A DNA stretch of 64,000 nt from JBBSUQ01 sp964389755. GTDB lineage: Bacteria; Bacteroidota; Bacteroidia; Flavobacteriales_D; Crocinitomicaceae. Of the stretch, positions 27,059 to 36,616 are shown in pieces. The stretch's first letter is position 1. Every line of letters begins with the position of its first letter. Below the pieces are notes generated by a model. It was not told where the DNA came from and did not search any database. It was given only the letters and a program-made list of their open reading frames with translations. Where the stretch lies: the NCBI GenBank assembly GCA_964389755.1, contig CAYMEW010000011.1:31963-95962 (forward strand), given 5' to 3'. A program made the position numbers and the translations under genes.

Positions 27059-29347
27059 ATGAAATACATAATCACCCTTCTCACCTGTATCGCCTGGTTT
27101 TCGATTCATGCGCAGGACGAAACGGAGATCCGCCTGCTTGAGCACGTAAATCATCTGCGCGACAGCCTCGGACTTTCTCCGCTCAAACCCGATCCGGTAC
27201 TTTCGGAAGCAGCTGCCGATCATGCATTTTACATGAAAGAAGAAGACCTCCTGACGCATTTCCAGTTGACCTTCGGGAAAGAAACGCCTTCCGAACGTGT
27301 TGCAATTTACCATGGTAACCGCACGTATGTCGGGGAAAACGTAGCGCTTGTACCGCTTCACATGCACGATAAAACGACCGATTCGCAGGCACTGGCCGAC
27401 AGTCTTTTCAAGGCCTGGTTCAATTCTCCGGAACACTACGCGAATATGGTCGATCCGCGCTATACCCGCATGGGACTTGCGTACCGGGCGGACGGAAAGC
27501 GGGCCTGGGCGGCACAGGTCTTTTCATCGGAGGAGATCGTTCTTCCTAAATACTTTCAAAACCCGGACCTCGCCTGGGGCGTGCGGCCTTCCGAATTTAC
27601 CTGCAAGGATGAAATGCATACCTACGAAACGATGTTCTTTGCAAATCACGTGGAAATCGTCGGGGACGAGATCTACTTTTACTTCCACGACCGCGAATTT
27701 TTTGACAAGGTGTTTCGGGACCCCAATGACGGCATGGCGGTGGACATCGTTTTAAGAGAGCAATTCCCCTGTAACCGCGAGAACCAGTTACATATTTCCC
27801 GGATCTATGATGGCGAAATGCAACGACCGGTTTATCGCGACGATCTCAATCGGAACAACATTTCCGGAAATCCCGAAAAGATCCGGGTAAAAATCGGGGA
27901 AGTTCCGCCTTACCTGCGAAATCGGAAATGGCAACCGAGCATCATTGTCATTGATAATAATCACCTGTGTGATTACGCATACCCGGTCGAAGTACCATCT
28001 GATATCTATCCGCTCCTGTACATTGCACCGTACTATTCTTCGGAGGCTGATTCGTTTGCCGAAGTCGAACAGGTACGTATCCGGGACTCCTTGCACCTCG
28101 AACTGGCTTACGAAAGAAGCCGAAAGCAGTTCATGCCGTTAAATGAAGTGGAAGGCTATCGCTTCTTCAACGAATGGGGACCGTTTGTCGCGCAGGTAAA
28201 TATTGATTGTTATGCTTCGGTGGAAGGTCCGCGCTGGCTCAATGAAAAACTAATCGCCGAACGCATACACACCGTAAACCAGCTATTGATGCAGTATGGC
28301 TTCGACTCTACGAAAGCAAATATGCGTGGCGAAGAAAACTGGGAACTCATGAACCGACAGGTTGTACGATACAAATTGGCTGAGCTTGACGGACTATCGA
28401 AGGATGAGGTTAGGACATACCTCCGCAGGCACGGTTCGCCCTTCATTGATTCATTACTTTTTGAACAACGAATCACGCATATCCGCGCATATACCGACAC
28501 GCTTTTAGTCGTAAATAGCTTTGAGAACTACCTTTTTGCAAGTAATTATGACGGACCGGACATTTCGCGGCTTCCGTGGAATAAGATCCTGCGCGAACAG
28601 TATATTCTTCCTGAAGAACGCATTCCGAATGAACTGCTCGACTCGCTGGCAGATCTTCAAACGATTCGTACGAACCTGCTCGGAGCTGCATCCGTAAAAG
28701 ATGTGAGTGCCCGAACGGATTCGCTTTTGGCAGAACGCTTACTGGATATTTCCAAACTTGATCGCAACGATCCGAAACAGGTATTTAACTACGCACATTT
28801 CCTTACACAGTACTGGTTCTCCAATTTTGCGTATGATTATCGCACGGAAGGCGTCGCACGCACGATCTCACCGAATGAATTGTTTCCGCTTCTCGAAGTC
28901 TGCGACAGTACCCTGGCAGAGACAAATCTGCTGCGGATTCGCGTCAATGTGCTGTTGTCAGGAATCCATTATTACACAGCTCACAACGGCTGGCAAGAAG
29001 TTGATAATTACTTTGATCGGATCGTGGACCTCGTTCGATTGGAGGGTTTTTCGCCACAGGAGGCGATGGAACTGGCGCTTTTCTGCAATTACTTCCACAA
29101 GTTCAAACAGGCCGTCGAGATCCTGGAACCTTTTCACGATGAGGGATTGCTGTCCGAAGATGCCTGCTTCGTACTGGCCAAAACGGCCACACTCATTCGG
29201 GACCAACTCGACGAAAGCGCGTATCATCGTTACATGGAAACGGCTAAAACACGAAACAGGATGCGTTATTGTCAGTGGTTAAATAATTCTTTCCAGATCC
29301 AGCGCGACGAGTATCTAAAAACGGATTACTGCGAAAGTTGCAGGTAA
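27059..29347 (+). CDS. CAP/SCP-domain secreted protein with long C-terminal region
   Basis: The signal peptide (ITLLTCIAWFSIHAQ) is followed by a CAP (SCP/TAPS) domain at about 25-160: LLEHVNHLRDSLGLSPLKPD, SEAAADHAFYM, YVGENVALV and WFNSPEHYANMVDPRYTRMG. The CAP tetrad His and Glu residues appear at H56, E95 and H122 by eye. The remaining 600 residues are a mixed alpha/beta region I do not recognise, with a helical repeat character after 530 (TPR-like: EVCDSTLAETNLLRIRVNVL). It begins 1 nt after the lipoprotein stop, so they are probably one transcript. Role unknown. Confidence 0.8.
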   Translation: MKYIITLLTCIAWFSIHAQDETEIRLLEHVNHLRDSLGLSPLKPDPVLSEAAADHAFYMKEEDLLTHFQLTFGKETPSERVAIYHGNRTYVGENVALVPLHMHDKTTDSQALADSLFKAWFNSPEHYANMVDPRYTRMGLAYRADGKRAWAAQVFSSEEIVLPKYFQNPDLAWGVRPSEFTCKDEMHTYETMFFANHVEIVGDEIYFYFHDREFFDKVFRDPNDGMAVDIVLREQFPCNRENQLHISRIYDGEMQRPVYRDDLNRNNISGNPEKIRVKIGEVPPYLRNRKWQPSIIVIDNNHLCDYAYPVEVPSDIYPLLYIAPYYSSEADSFAEVEQVRIRDSLHLELAYERSRKQFMPLNEVEGYRFFNEWGPFVAQVNIDCYASVEGPRWLNEKLIAERIHTVNQLLMQYGFDSTKANMRGEENWELMNRQVVRYKLAELDGLSKDEVRTYLRRHGSPFIDSLLFEQRITHIRAYTDTLLVVNSFENYLFASNYDGPDISRLPWNKILREQYILPEERIPNELLDSLADLQTIRTNLLGAASVKDVSARTDSLLAERLLDISKLDRNDPKQVFNYAHFLTQYWFSNFAYDYRTEGVARTISPNELFPLLEVCDSTLAETNLLRIRVNVLLSGIHYYTAHNGWQEVDNYFDRIVDLVRLEGFSPQEAMELALFCNYFHKFKQAVEILEPFHDEGLLSEDACFVLAKTATLIRDQLDESAYHRYMETAKTRNRMRYCQWLNNSFQIQRDEYLKTDYCESCR

Positions 29348-29454
29348 ATTAAGGTTTGGGTTGATAAACTTTTGCCCGCCCATCCGAAAGATATACGAAA
29401 CAGTGGTTCGTGTGCGTTTAGGAATAAGAACGCAATTTTAAAATCAAACTTAAC

Positions 29455-29949
29455 ATGACAACCCTGAATCTCAACCGTCGTTTTGCCTGGCAATTCAAGA
29501 TCCGTGAAACCCTTGTAGAAACACTCAAGATCGTACTTGTTGTAAAACCGGTACAGTTCTTATTCGGCAGAAAGCGTTATTCCCGAAAACTGGAGGCTAT
29601 GCGCAACTATTCCCCCGGTAGCGTCGCGCACGAACTCGCTTCTTTACTCGAATCAAAAGGCCTAAAACTCATCCCGGTCTTTGAAGAACACGACCTGAAA
29701 CACCTGTTGCTTGGTTACGGCATGTCGCCCATCGAAGAGATTCGCATGCAGGCTTACCTCTGCGGTAACGGGAATTACAGTCCGTTCTCACTGCTTTTTC
29801 TCGCGTCAGGTCTGATCTTTCCGGAGGCATGGTCTGTTTTCCGGGCCGATTACAAACTCGGCAAACGTGCACCTTCCATTCTAAAGCTAAAACTCGCCGA
29901 TTCACTTCCTGTTTCGCTGGAAGAACTCCGGGCGGCTTACACCATTTAA
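29455..29949 (+). CDS. COQ4-like protein
   Basis: The central motif HDLKHLLLGYGMSPIEE places H79, D80, H83 and E95 in the HDxxH-X11-E arrangement that binds zinc in COQ4, the ubiquinone-biosynthesis scaffold and oxidative decarboxylase. The next segment (RMQAYLCGNGNYSPFSLLFL) also fits the family, as does the 164-residue length. In a bacterium expected to use menaquinone the exact role is open. A small membrane-protein gene follows 4 nt downstream. Confidence 0.75.
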   Translation: MTTLNLNRRFAWQFKIRETLVETLKIVLVVKPVQFLFGRKRYSRKLEAMRNYSPGSVAHELASLLESKGLKLIPVFEEHDLKHLLLGYGMSPIEEIRMQAYLCGNGNYSPFSLLFLASGLIFPEAWSVFRADYKLGKRAPSILKLKLADSLPVSLEELRAAYTI

Positions 29950-29953
29950 GACT

Positions 29954-30211
29954 ATGGGAAAACTTGTATTTATTTTAACGCTGTTCCTGGTAGTGGTCGT
30001 TGACGCGGTGATCTATCTTTTTCTCGGTCTTTTAATGATGGATTACGAGGACAATTATGCCGGAAGTTCAGAAGATTTCGGAAATTTGAGTACGATGAAT
30101 GGCACGCAGGCAGCAATCCACATGGCATGGATTACCTGGAATGTTCTTAACTGCGGAGTGATCGTATACCTTTTAGTTCGTCGGTTTCGGACGAGGAAAA
30201 TACCACATTGA
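29954..30211 (+). CDS. Small two-helix membrane protein
   Basis: An 85-residue protein with a first helix at 4-28 (VFILTLFLVVVVDAVIYLFL) and a second at 58-76 (HMAWITWNVLNCGVIVYLLV) and a basic C-terminus (RRFRTRKIPH). It follows the COQ4-like gene by 4 nt. Its TGA stop directly abuts an ATG at 30212. No family recognised. Confidence 0.6.
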   Translation: MGKLVFILTLFLVVVVDAVIYLFLGLLMMDYEDNYAGSSEDFGNLSTMNGTQAAIHMAWITWNVLNCGVIVYLLVRRFRTRKIPH

Positions 30212-30259
30212 ATGCAATTGCAGTTCGATGGAAACAAAAGAGTCAAGATTCAACCTAAA

Positions 30260-30727
30260 ATGAACGAATTCATTACACAACTCATTTTTTGGAGCATCAT
30301 TGTGTTGCTCGACGTGTTGGCTACGCGTAAGATTTATCGTTATCCACTGTTAAGCAGGCGTGTAAAAAGGCTGCATTACGTGCTAATCTGGTGTGTGCCG
30401 ATGATCTGGGCACTTATCGTGCTTTTCTTTCCATTTGATCCGCCCAAAAAGGATAAGAATTTTGAAAAACACCGTTATATGGAGTCCGGTTATTCAGGCT
30501 ACATTACCTGGCATGCTCTTCTCAGTCGATGGACGTTTGCATGTTCAACGACACACGCATTTCAGGAATTTACTATATTTGCGCCGAATCATCCGCGTAA
30601 TGAAAAAAACATACCTGATCTTAACCGTCCTCCTGATATCACAGGTCTGCCAGGCTCAACTGATGCTTACGAAACGTCACCGCTTCGGGCTGTCCGCTTC
30701 GCTGGGTGCGGTACTCAATACCTCTAA
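30260..30727 (+). CDS. Small membrane protein with run-on C-terminus
   Basis: The first 90 residues are convincing: a membrane helix (FITQLIFWSIIVLLDVLAT), a basic loop (KIYRYPLLSRRVKRLHY), a second helix (VLIWCVPMIWALIVLFFPF) and the tail DPPKKDKNFEKHRYMESGYSG. After about residue 95 the text (RWTFACSTTHAFQEFTIF and onward) looks non-coding. It also runs 128 nt into the next gene and across that gene's promoter, so a stop has probably been lost, or a frameshift lies near 30510. ATG 30260 is preferred to ATG 30212. Confidence 0.5.
   Translation: MNEFITQLIFWSIIVLLDVLATRKIYRYPLLSRRVKRLHYVLIWCVPMIWALIVLFFPFDPPKKDKNFEKHRYMESGYSGYITWHALLSRWTFACSTTHAFQEFTIFAPNHPRNEKNIPDLNRPPDITGLPGSTDAYETSPLRAVRFAGCGTQYL
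30574..30581 (+). promoter_or_regulatory. -7 promoter box inside the preceding open frame
   Basis: TATATTTG is a perfect TAnnTTTG match, 18 nt before ATG 30600. It supports transcription of the outer-membrane protein gene from within the run-on tail of the upstream frame. The -33 element is unclear. Confidence 0.45.
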
Positions 30728-31466
30728 CTCAACCGTTTTAAAACTCGATGAGCGCTGGTCTAAAGCATATTCTTACGGGTTCAATTACGAATATCAGTAC
30801 GATACGCGCCTCGCTTTCCGATCCGGTTTCTATTTTTCAAAAAGCTATGCGATGTTTGCCAGTGATCCGTCCGCGGATGAGCAGGTTTATTATTTCGGCA
30901 GGTTCGACATTTTCCAACGCGTTGCACTCAGCAATCAGCAGGTTCGACAAGGTAACGGAATGTATGGCGCTGATCCCAACCTGTATCGGGTTTTTCGTCG
31001 CAAATACATGTTCAGCAGTTTCACCATCCCGCTCGAAGTTGTGTTGCATTCGAAAATGAAAGCATTTTTACGTTATTATGTAAAGGGTGGCCTGCACAAC
31101 CAATTGAATTACAGAACACGCGCTTTTGAGGAATCGAAACTGGAAATGGGATTGGGCGATAGCAACCCGAGTTATTCGGACTACCAGAAAATCAAAACGA
31201 AAGACACACCTTTTCTCGGTACATCATTGATGCTGGGGGGTGGCGCAGAATATTGTTTTTCAGGAACGTCCTCATTCTTCATAGACCTGGAGATCTGCCT
31301 GCCGGCAACGAATAATTTCCGACACGGACAGGATCGCGCCACACTACTAACAGGTCCGCCGTTTACCGCGCAACCTGAAAAAGAGGAAGTACTACAGAAC
31401 TATTCATACATTCACAACAGTCTTTGGCAATTTCGTGCACAACTGCGTGTCGGACTGTTTTTTTAA
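30600..31466 (+). CDS. Outer-membrane beta-barrel protein
   Basis: A signal peptide (KKTYLILTVLLISQVCQAQ) leads a 288-residue product with alternating hydrophobic and polar strands (FGLSASLGAVLNTSN, AYSYGFNYEYQYDTRLAFRS, TSLMLGGGAEYCFSG) and a C-terminal aromatic strand ending in F (FRAQLRVGLFF), the pattern of a barrel inserted by the BAM machinery. ATG 30600 is preferred to the 55-codon upstream extension. It begins a run of three envelope genes with the M48 protease and a second barrel. Confidence 0.75.
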   Translation: MKKTYLILTVLLISQVCQAQLMLTKRHRFGLSASLGAVLNTSNSTVLKLDERWSKAYSYGFNYEYQYDTRLAFRSGFYFSKSYAMFASDPSADEQVYYFGRFDIFQRVALSNQQVRQGNGMYGADPNLYRVFRRKYMFSSFTIPLEVVLHSKMKAFLRYYVKGGLHNQLNYRTRAFEESKLEMGLGDSNPSYSDYQKIKTKDTPFLGTSLMLGGGAEYCFSGTSSFFIDLEICLPATNNFRHGQDRATLLTGPPFTAQPEKEEVLQNYSYIHNSLWQFRAQLRVGLFF

Positions 31467-31475
31467 CACAAAATC

Positions 31476-33662
31476 ATGCGTTTAAGCTATTTCATCCTGC
31501 CTGTTCTGTTCCTTGGTTTGAGTTTTGGAACAAGTGCCCAGTACGATTTTGACAATTACGTCACGCTTCAGGCCCGCGGAGAAGTTCCGGCGGATTTCCG
31601 AATCCCTACCTATCAGAAGATACAGGATCACCTGGCGCAGGTTAGCCCTGAAAAGCAACGCGACATCGACTATATCAGTTCAGTGCGCGATGCACTTTAC
31701 CTCAACGATTTTTTTCTGCATTCGGGATTTGTAGTATATGGTGATCCGATCACGGAGCATGTGAAACGGGTCGCTGAAAAAGTACTGGAAAAAAGGCCTG
31801 AATTGCTTGCAAAACTGCGATTCTATACTTTTAAATCCGATGAAACAAATGTATTCGTTACCGAACAGGGAATCGTATTCGTATCCACCGGGCTGATCAG
31901 CCAGCTTGAAAACGATGCACAACTTGCGTTTATCCTTGCCCACGAAATTGCACACTACGAACTGCAACACGTGCAGGAAGCTTTTGTGTGGTCGCACGTT
32001 TCCGACGAAAATATACGCCGCATCCGCCTCCTGAGCCAGTACGACCTGAACAGGGAACTTCAGGCAGACAGCCTCGCACTTGATTTTTACCTGGAGTCCG
32101 GTTTTAATGAAGAAGAATTACCCGGAACCTATGATGTACTGGCGTATTCATACCTCCCGTTCGACGAAACCTCACTGGATGCATCCTGGTTTTCTTCCGA
32201 CAGCATGGAGGTGCCCGCCACCGTATTTCCGAAAGATGCGTACCCGATCCGTTCACCGGAAAACATCGATGAAGATAAGCGCGTGTACCTCTACCTCTCC
32301 GAAAGGAGCAATACCCTCGGGAAAGAGCTTTCCGGAAGCACCGGAAGCGCGGGGGCTGTCCTGTATGTTAACGGAAGGGAAGAATTCGAAAAGTTTCGTG
32401 CGATAGCGCGGTTTGAAAGTTTGCGATGCCAGGTATTGTTTGCAAGGTATGCGGATGCGCTTTACAGTATTTACGTGCTCGAGCAACATTTTCCGGACTC
32501 TGGCTACCTGAAAAGAATGAAAGCTCAAAGCTGGCTCGGTATTTATTTACATAGTAAAGAATTTAAAATAAGTCGCGTGTATGAGCGCGAATCAGAATAC
32601 GAGGGTGAATCGGCCAAGGTGCATTACATGTTGAAAAATATGGAGCACGATGAGCGCAGTGTTCTGGCTCTCCGAACCGTCTACGACCTGCATAAAGCAC
32701 TGCCCGAAGACGATGAGATCGATGCCATTTATCATAGGATGTGTCGCGAACTGGCCTTCGACAGCAAGTTCAGCCCGGCTGATTATTCGAAAAAGAGTTT
32801 TGCTCAGACAGCGGACACGGCCGGTACAGTCACAACAAAAGTGGCGGAAGATGACGAAGACCTGAGCAAGTACGAGCGTATCCGGCGTAAAAAACAATAC
32901 GGAAGTACCACTTCGATCGATACCGCGAAATATTACATGTTCGGACTTCACGACATATTGCGTGATACGGCTTTTATGAACCTGTATGATCGGAATTACG
33001 TGGAATACCGCGCTCAAAAGGACACGCGTTCCAATCACCTGTCTTCCGACGAGGAACTGATGATCGGTGCAAACAGGTTCATCGTGTTGGAGCCGCGCGT
33101 GATCTGTCAGACGACCTCGGGGATCGATCATGAACGCAGCGAACATCTGGAAAAATCCTTCCGGAAAGCATTTGAAGTAGCATCCCGCGAATCGGGCTCG
33201 ACTATCAGGATGGTAAATTCCGCCAATATCGGGGAACAGGATTCTGAACTTTTTAATGAGCGAAATTTACTGGCCATGCGTTTGGTGCAATCGGTGATCA
33301 GTGACGAAGTCGAGAGTTTCCCGGTAGATTTTACGCAAATGCAGGATTTGATCGCGAACTCCGGAACTTCCAACGTATTGTTCTCAACGACGGCTCACAG
33401 CTATTCGGTAGACCTGAACTATTGGCTCATCATATCGTCAGCCGTCTTTACTATCGCCGCTCCTTTTGTGATACCGGTGCATGTTTCCGACCGTATTCTC
33501 GGTGGTAATGATACGCGAATCACCATGGTGGTACTGGACCTTGAAACCGGAGAGGTATCCGTCTCGCGGACCTGGAATATAGAAGCACCGTTAACTACCT
33601 ACAATATCGCGGCAAACCTGTATATGATCTTTAAACAACTCGGAACTGAAGCTCCACAATAA
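31476..33662 (+). CDS. M48-family zinc metalloprotease, secreted
   Basis: A signal peptide (YFILPVLFLGLSFGTSAQ) is followed by a peptidase domain with the HExxH motif H156-E157-I-A-H160 (LAFILAHEIAHYELQH) and the third metal ligand in RELQADSLAL (E194, A197, D198). The domain therefore has all expected zinc ligands. The C-terminal 450 residues are helical and beta-rich with no domain I can name; they contain SVLALRTVYDLHKALPEDDE and a hydrophobic stretch near 640-665. M48 proteases of this type (BepA/LoiP-like) act in periplasmic protein quality control. The gene lies 9 nt after a beta-barrel gene. Confidence 0.82.
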   Translation: MRLSYFILPVLFLGLSFGTSAQYDFDNYVTLQARGEVPADFRIPTYQKIQDHLAQVSPEKQRDIDYISSVRDALYLNDFFLHSGFVVYGDPITEHVKRVAEKVLEKRPELLAKLRFYTFKSDETNVFVTEQGIVFVSTGLISQLENDAQLAFILAHEIAHYELQHVQEAFVWSHVSDENIRRIRLLSQYDLNRELQADSLALDFYLESGFNEEELPGTYDVLAYSYLPFDETSLDASWFSSDSMEVPATVFPKDAYPIRSPENIDEDKRVYLYLSERSNTLGKELSGSTGSAGAVLYVNGREEFEKFRAIARFESLRCQVLFARYADALYSIYVLEQHFPDSGYLKRMKAQSWLGIYLHSKEFKISRVYERESEYEGESAKVHYMLKNMEHDERSVLALRTVYDLHKALPEDDEIDAIYHRMCRELAFDSKFSPADYSKKSFAQTADTAGTVTTKVAEDDEDLSKYERIRRKKQYGSTTSIDTAKYYMFGLHDILRDTAFMNLYDRNYVEYRAQKDTRSNHLSSDEELMIGANRFIVLEPRVICQTTSGIDHERSEHLEKSFRKAFEVASRESGSTIRMVNSANIGEQDSELFNERNLLAMRLVQSVISDEVESFPVDFTQMQDLIANSGTSNVLFSTTAHSYSVDLNYWLIISSAVFTIAAPFVIPVHVSDRILGGNDTRITMVVLDLETGEVSVSRTWNIEAPLTTYNIAANLYMIFKQLGTEAPQ

Positions 33663-33669
33663 TAGCAGC

Positions 33670-34344
33670 ATGAAAACAATTGTCTTTTTTCTGTCATTCA
33701 CGGCATTATCCGCTGTTCAGGCGCAGAACTACGGATTTATGGGACGCAGGAACTGGGTTTCACTTAATTCGGTAAGCAATGTCCCGGTATTGGCGAATTT
33801 GCTGGATGCCATGTATGACGGCCCGCATCATTTTCATCGCTGGCGTTTCGGTGCACTGAACACGGGAGTGCACGCCGAATACGGACACATGATCAGGCAG
33901 AATGTAGCGCTTTCACTTGAAACAGGCCTGGATTTCCTGTCTTATTACGAACGGGATGACAACGGACAAAAAGATTATAAATGGTCTATAAAGTGCATAA
34001 ATATTATGCCGAAGGTCGAATTTTCCGACCACAAAATGAGTTTCCCTGTCGGCTTCGGTCATCAGATCGGGCTGGGAGTTTATCGCTTAAGCACGCTCTT
34101 AAACTATGGCGGTGTTTCATATAAGTGGGAAAGCTATACCGGACTTACGCTCATGTATGCGATGATGTTGCGTTCCGCTGTGTCGAAGAATATCATGCTC
34201 AATTACGGCGTGCGTTATACTCTTAATTACACCTTCACTGACGGGTTTGATGATAAACTGGATTTTACCACCTCTGAAGACATTTATTATCAAAAGCGTC
34301 TGAACCTGATTTCACTGCAACTTGGTGTAAGCTACGCATTCTAA
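33670..34344 (+). CDS. Outer-membrane beta-barrel protein, unknown
   Basis: A signal peptide (IVFFLSFTALSAVQAQ) heads a 224-residue product with amphipathic beta strands (VALSLETGLDFLSYYER, ITGLTLMY-like strands, IMLNYGVRYTLNYTFTDGF) and a C-terminal LGVSYAF ending in Phe, typical of BAM-inserted barrels. It begins 7 nt after the M48 protease stop, so the two are likely co-transcribed with the upstream barrel gene. Function unknown. Confidence 0.7.
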   Translation: MKTIVFFLSFTALSAVQAQNYGFMGRRNWVSLNSVSNVPVLANLLDAMYDGPHHFHRWRFGALNTGVHAEYGHMIRQNVALSLETGLDFLSYYERDDNGQKDYKWSIKCINIMPKVEFSDHKMSFPVGFGHQIGLGVYRLSTLLNYGGVSYKWESYTGLTLMYAMMLRSAVSKNIMLNYGVRYTLNYTFTDGFDDKLDFTTSEDIYYQKRLNLISLQLGVSYAF

Positions 34345-34351
34345 ATTCCAT

Positions 34352-36616
34352 TTAGCGCATTTTCATTCCCAGCAGTCGTTCCAGTTGTAGTAACGAATTT
34401 TGATTATTTACCGAGTAAAACGCTTTCTGGATCTTTTGCTTTTCCAACGAGGTGAGGTGTAGCGACAGGGAAATGTGATCTTTCATGTTTTCCCGCAGGT
34501 TGAACGAGATCAGGTCGACCGGAAAGGGATATTGCTGCACACCGATCTTCATCAGTTCCTCCTGGTCAAAATCCTGTGTTTTCGGAAAATTATTGTACAT
34601 GTTTCCGAAAGGAATGGTCAGTTTGTCTATCAGCGAGATCTGCTGATAATATTCGTTGTCGAGTATCTTTTTCGTATCCCGTACCTGAAGAATGATCACG
34701 CCTGACGTGTTTTCGGCGATCCACTTGCGCATTACGAACAGGAATTCCATCATTGTTTTACCACCGTAATTATCCCGAAGGCCGGCATCCATCACCTGTA
34801 TTCCCGGTTTGGTGGGCAGTGTAACCATCGGGAGCACATACGGAAAGGTCGCATTCATACGCAGGACCGAGGTAAAACGGGTTTTACCCGGGTCGTTGCT
34901 TTCGAAAAAGCTCTGGTAATCGATGTTTTCGTAGGATTTGGTCATTTTTGCCGGTCCGCCGTGACTTTCGGTCAGGAAATTCAGGCGTTGCGTGGAGATC
35001 AACAGGCGTCGTCCGTCGTTGGCAACCGTCGGACTGAAGATCATCATCGGTATCAGCGCTTCCTCTTCGGGCTGCGTGTAATAATCGAGCGTGTGGTCCA
35101 GGAAACCGTTCGTGTTCGAGTTGAGTTGGAGCTCGAATGAATAGCCGCGGTCTTTCGTGTAGGTATGACCATTGTACTCCACATCCTGGTAGCGGAAAAA
35201 AATGTCGTTTGTCGATGCGGCAAAGGACAGGCGGTTCAGCAGGTCTTTCCCGATGTTCTGGCGGTAGCGCAGGCTTTCCGGGTGAATCTTCGGATCGCGT
35301 TTACTGCGTAAAAGCACTTCCCGGTAATACGAAGCGCCGATCATTCCGCCGGAGGCCCCGGTAATGAGGTGCACATGATCCATCAAGCGTCCTTCCGTAA
35401 TTTTGTTAGCTTCCTGTAGAACAGTAAAAGCCCAGAGTGCGCTCCGGAGTCCGCCGCCGCTTATGTTCAGAATGATCAGCTTCGGTTTGTTTTCCCCGGT
35501 GCGTGATTTCCAGCGGTCGAGGATCCCGATGTGATGCAGGAGCGTTTGCTGTAGTTGCTGATCTTCGTTGGCGCGGCGTTCAATATTCTGCGTGGAGTAG
35601 GGCGATAGTTTCTCAGGACTGTAATCGAGGCCATATACATAATTGTCGTATCGGAAAAGCCCGGTATGCGTTGACAGGTAATTCATTCCGAAAAAAGCAC
35701 CGATCAGGATCGGGTAGGTCCAGTTTCCGAACCACGAACGAAATGCCGAGAAGAGCATGAGAATGATGGTGAGCAAAAGGATGATACTGGTAGCTGCCGG
35801 AACGGCAAAAAAAGTATTTTCCCGGAAACCGCCTAAAATGAGAAATACGACGATCGTGGCAAGTTCAAAGATCGAAGCGTTGAGTTTGTTCTGTGAAAAG
35901 ACCTTCTCGATGATGTTCTGGTCATAATGAAGAATACTGCGACTCTGGTAAATGCGTCCGCGTCTTCCGAAATACAGGTATTTTTTTTCACGCTGTACGG
36001 TACTTGCCTCCTGGAAATTGCGGTTGCGGTGAAAGACCGATTGAAACGGACGACTCGAATCCATGTCTTCGCGCCGTTTCCCCGAGATCTTAAAAAAGTC
36101 TTTGTTGGTCGGGAAAAAATAGGCAAAGGAAACCACTATAAAAATTACGATACCGAGCAGGTAAGACGCGATGTATACTAAAACCGAGGAAGTTGTCGCA
36201 AATTCCTCGCGGAACTGGAAGGTCGAAAACTGGTAAATAAAATAGAGGTTGAAAATGACCGGCAGCAATGAGTTGTTCATGCAAAACTTGAAGAAGGGCT
36301 TCGAAAGCGTTGCGAGAAAGGGGAAATGCGGCCCTAGCCGGAGGTAGGAAAAGATGTTGAACGACATGATAAATCCGCCGATCGCAAACCCGAGCAGGAA
36401 GAAGGACCACCCGCTGATGTTCCCCAGGTATTCCGGTGAAAAGAAAAGGTAAGGTAGTCCGTATTTCGACCCCACGTTTTCAGAAATGATCAGGAACAGC
36501 ACGGCCCAGTAGATGAGTGCCATCAGGTTGTACTTAAGCTGGTAAACAAGCAGTTGGATCGGGAAGAATGCCGCGTAAAACTGGTATACCGCGTTGGACC
36601 GTGTGTTAAAATTCAT
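34352..36616 (-). CDS. Patatin-like phospholipase with N-terminal membrane domain
   Basis: The first 320 residues contain about eight hydrophobic segments, and the C-terminal 380 residues form a patatin fold. The oxyanion loop is SGGGLRSALW (386-395), the nucleophile elbow GASGG puts Ser at 422, and the catalytic Asp is D610 in VMDAGLRDNYGG, a DAG variant of the usual DGG. This makes a Ser-Asp dyad acyl hydrolase tethered to the membrane, expected to act on phospholipids. Its start overlaps the stop of the arginase-family gene by 4 nt (ATGA), so it is the last gene of that operon. Confidence 0.88.
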   Translation of the reverse strand: MNFNTRSNAVYQFYAAFFPIQLLVYQLKYNLMALIYWAVLFLIISENVGSKYGLPYLFFSPEYLGNISGWSFFLLGFAIGGFIMSFNIFSYLRLGPHFPFLATLSKPFFKFCMNNSLLPVIFNLYFIYQFSTFQFREEFATTSSVLVYIASYLLGIVIFIVVSFAYFFPTNKDFFKISGKRREDMDSSRPFQSVFHRNRNFQEASTVQREKKYLYFGRRGRIYQSRSILHYDQNIIEKVFSQNKLNASIFELATIVVFLILGGFRENTFFAVPAATSIILLLTIILMLFSAFRSWFGNWTYPILIGAFFGMNYLSTHTGLFRYDNYVYGLDYSPEKLSPYSTQNIERRANEDQQLQQTLLHHIGILDRWKSRTGENKPKLIILNISGGGLRSALWAFTVLQEANKITEGRLMDHVHLITGASGGMIGASYYREVLLRSKRDPKIHPESLRYRQNIGKDLLNRLSFAASTNDIFFRYQDVEYNGHTYTKDRGYSFELQLNSNTNGFLDHTLDYYTQPEEEALIPMMIFSPTVANDGRRLLISTQRLNFLTESHGGPAKMTKSYENIDYQSFFESNDPGKTRFTSVLRMNATFPYVLPMVTLPTKPGIQVMDAGLRDNYGGKTMMEFLFVMRKWIAENTSGVIILQVRDTKKILDNEYYQQISLIDKLTIPFGNMYNNFPKTQDFDQEELMKIGVQQYPFPVDLISFNLRENMKDHISLSLHLTSLEKQKIQKAFYSVNNQNSLLQLERLLGMKMR

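Noticed and set aside
30435..30599. 55-codon N-terminal extension of the outer-membrane protein
   Set aside because: It would precede a clear signal peptide at ATG 30600, and it contains the promoter box.
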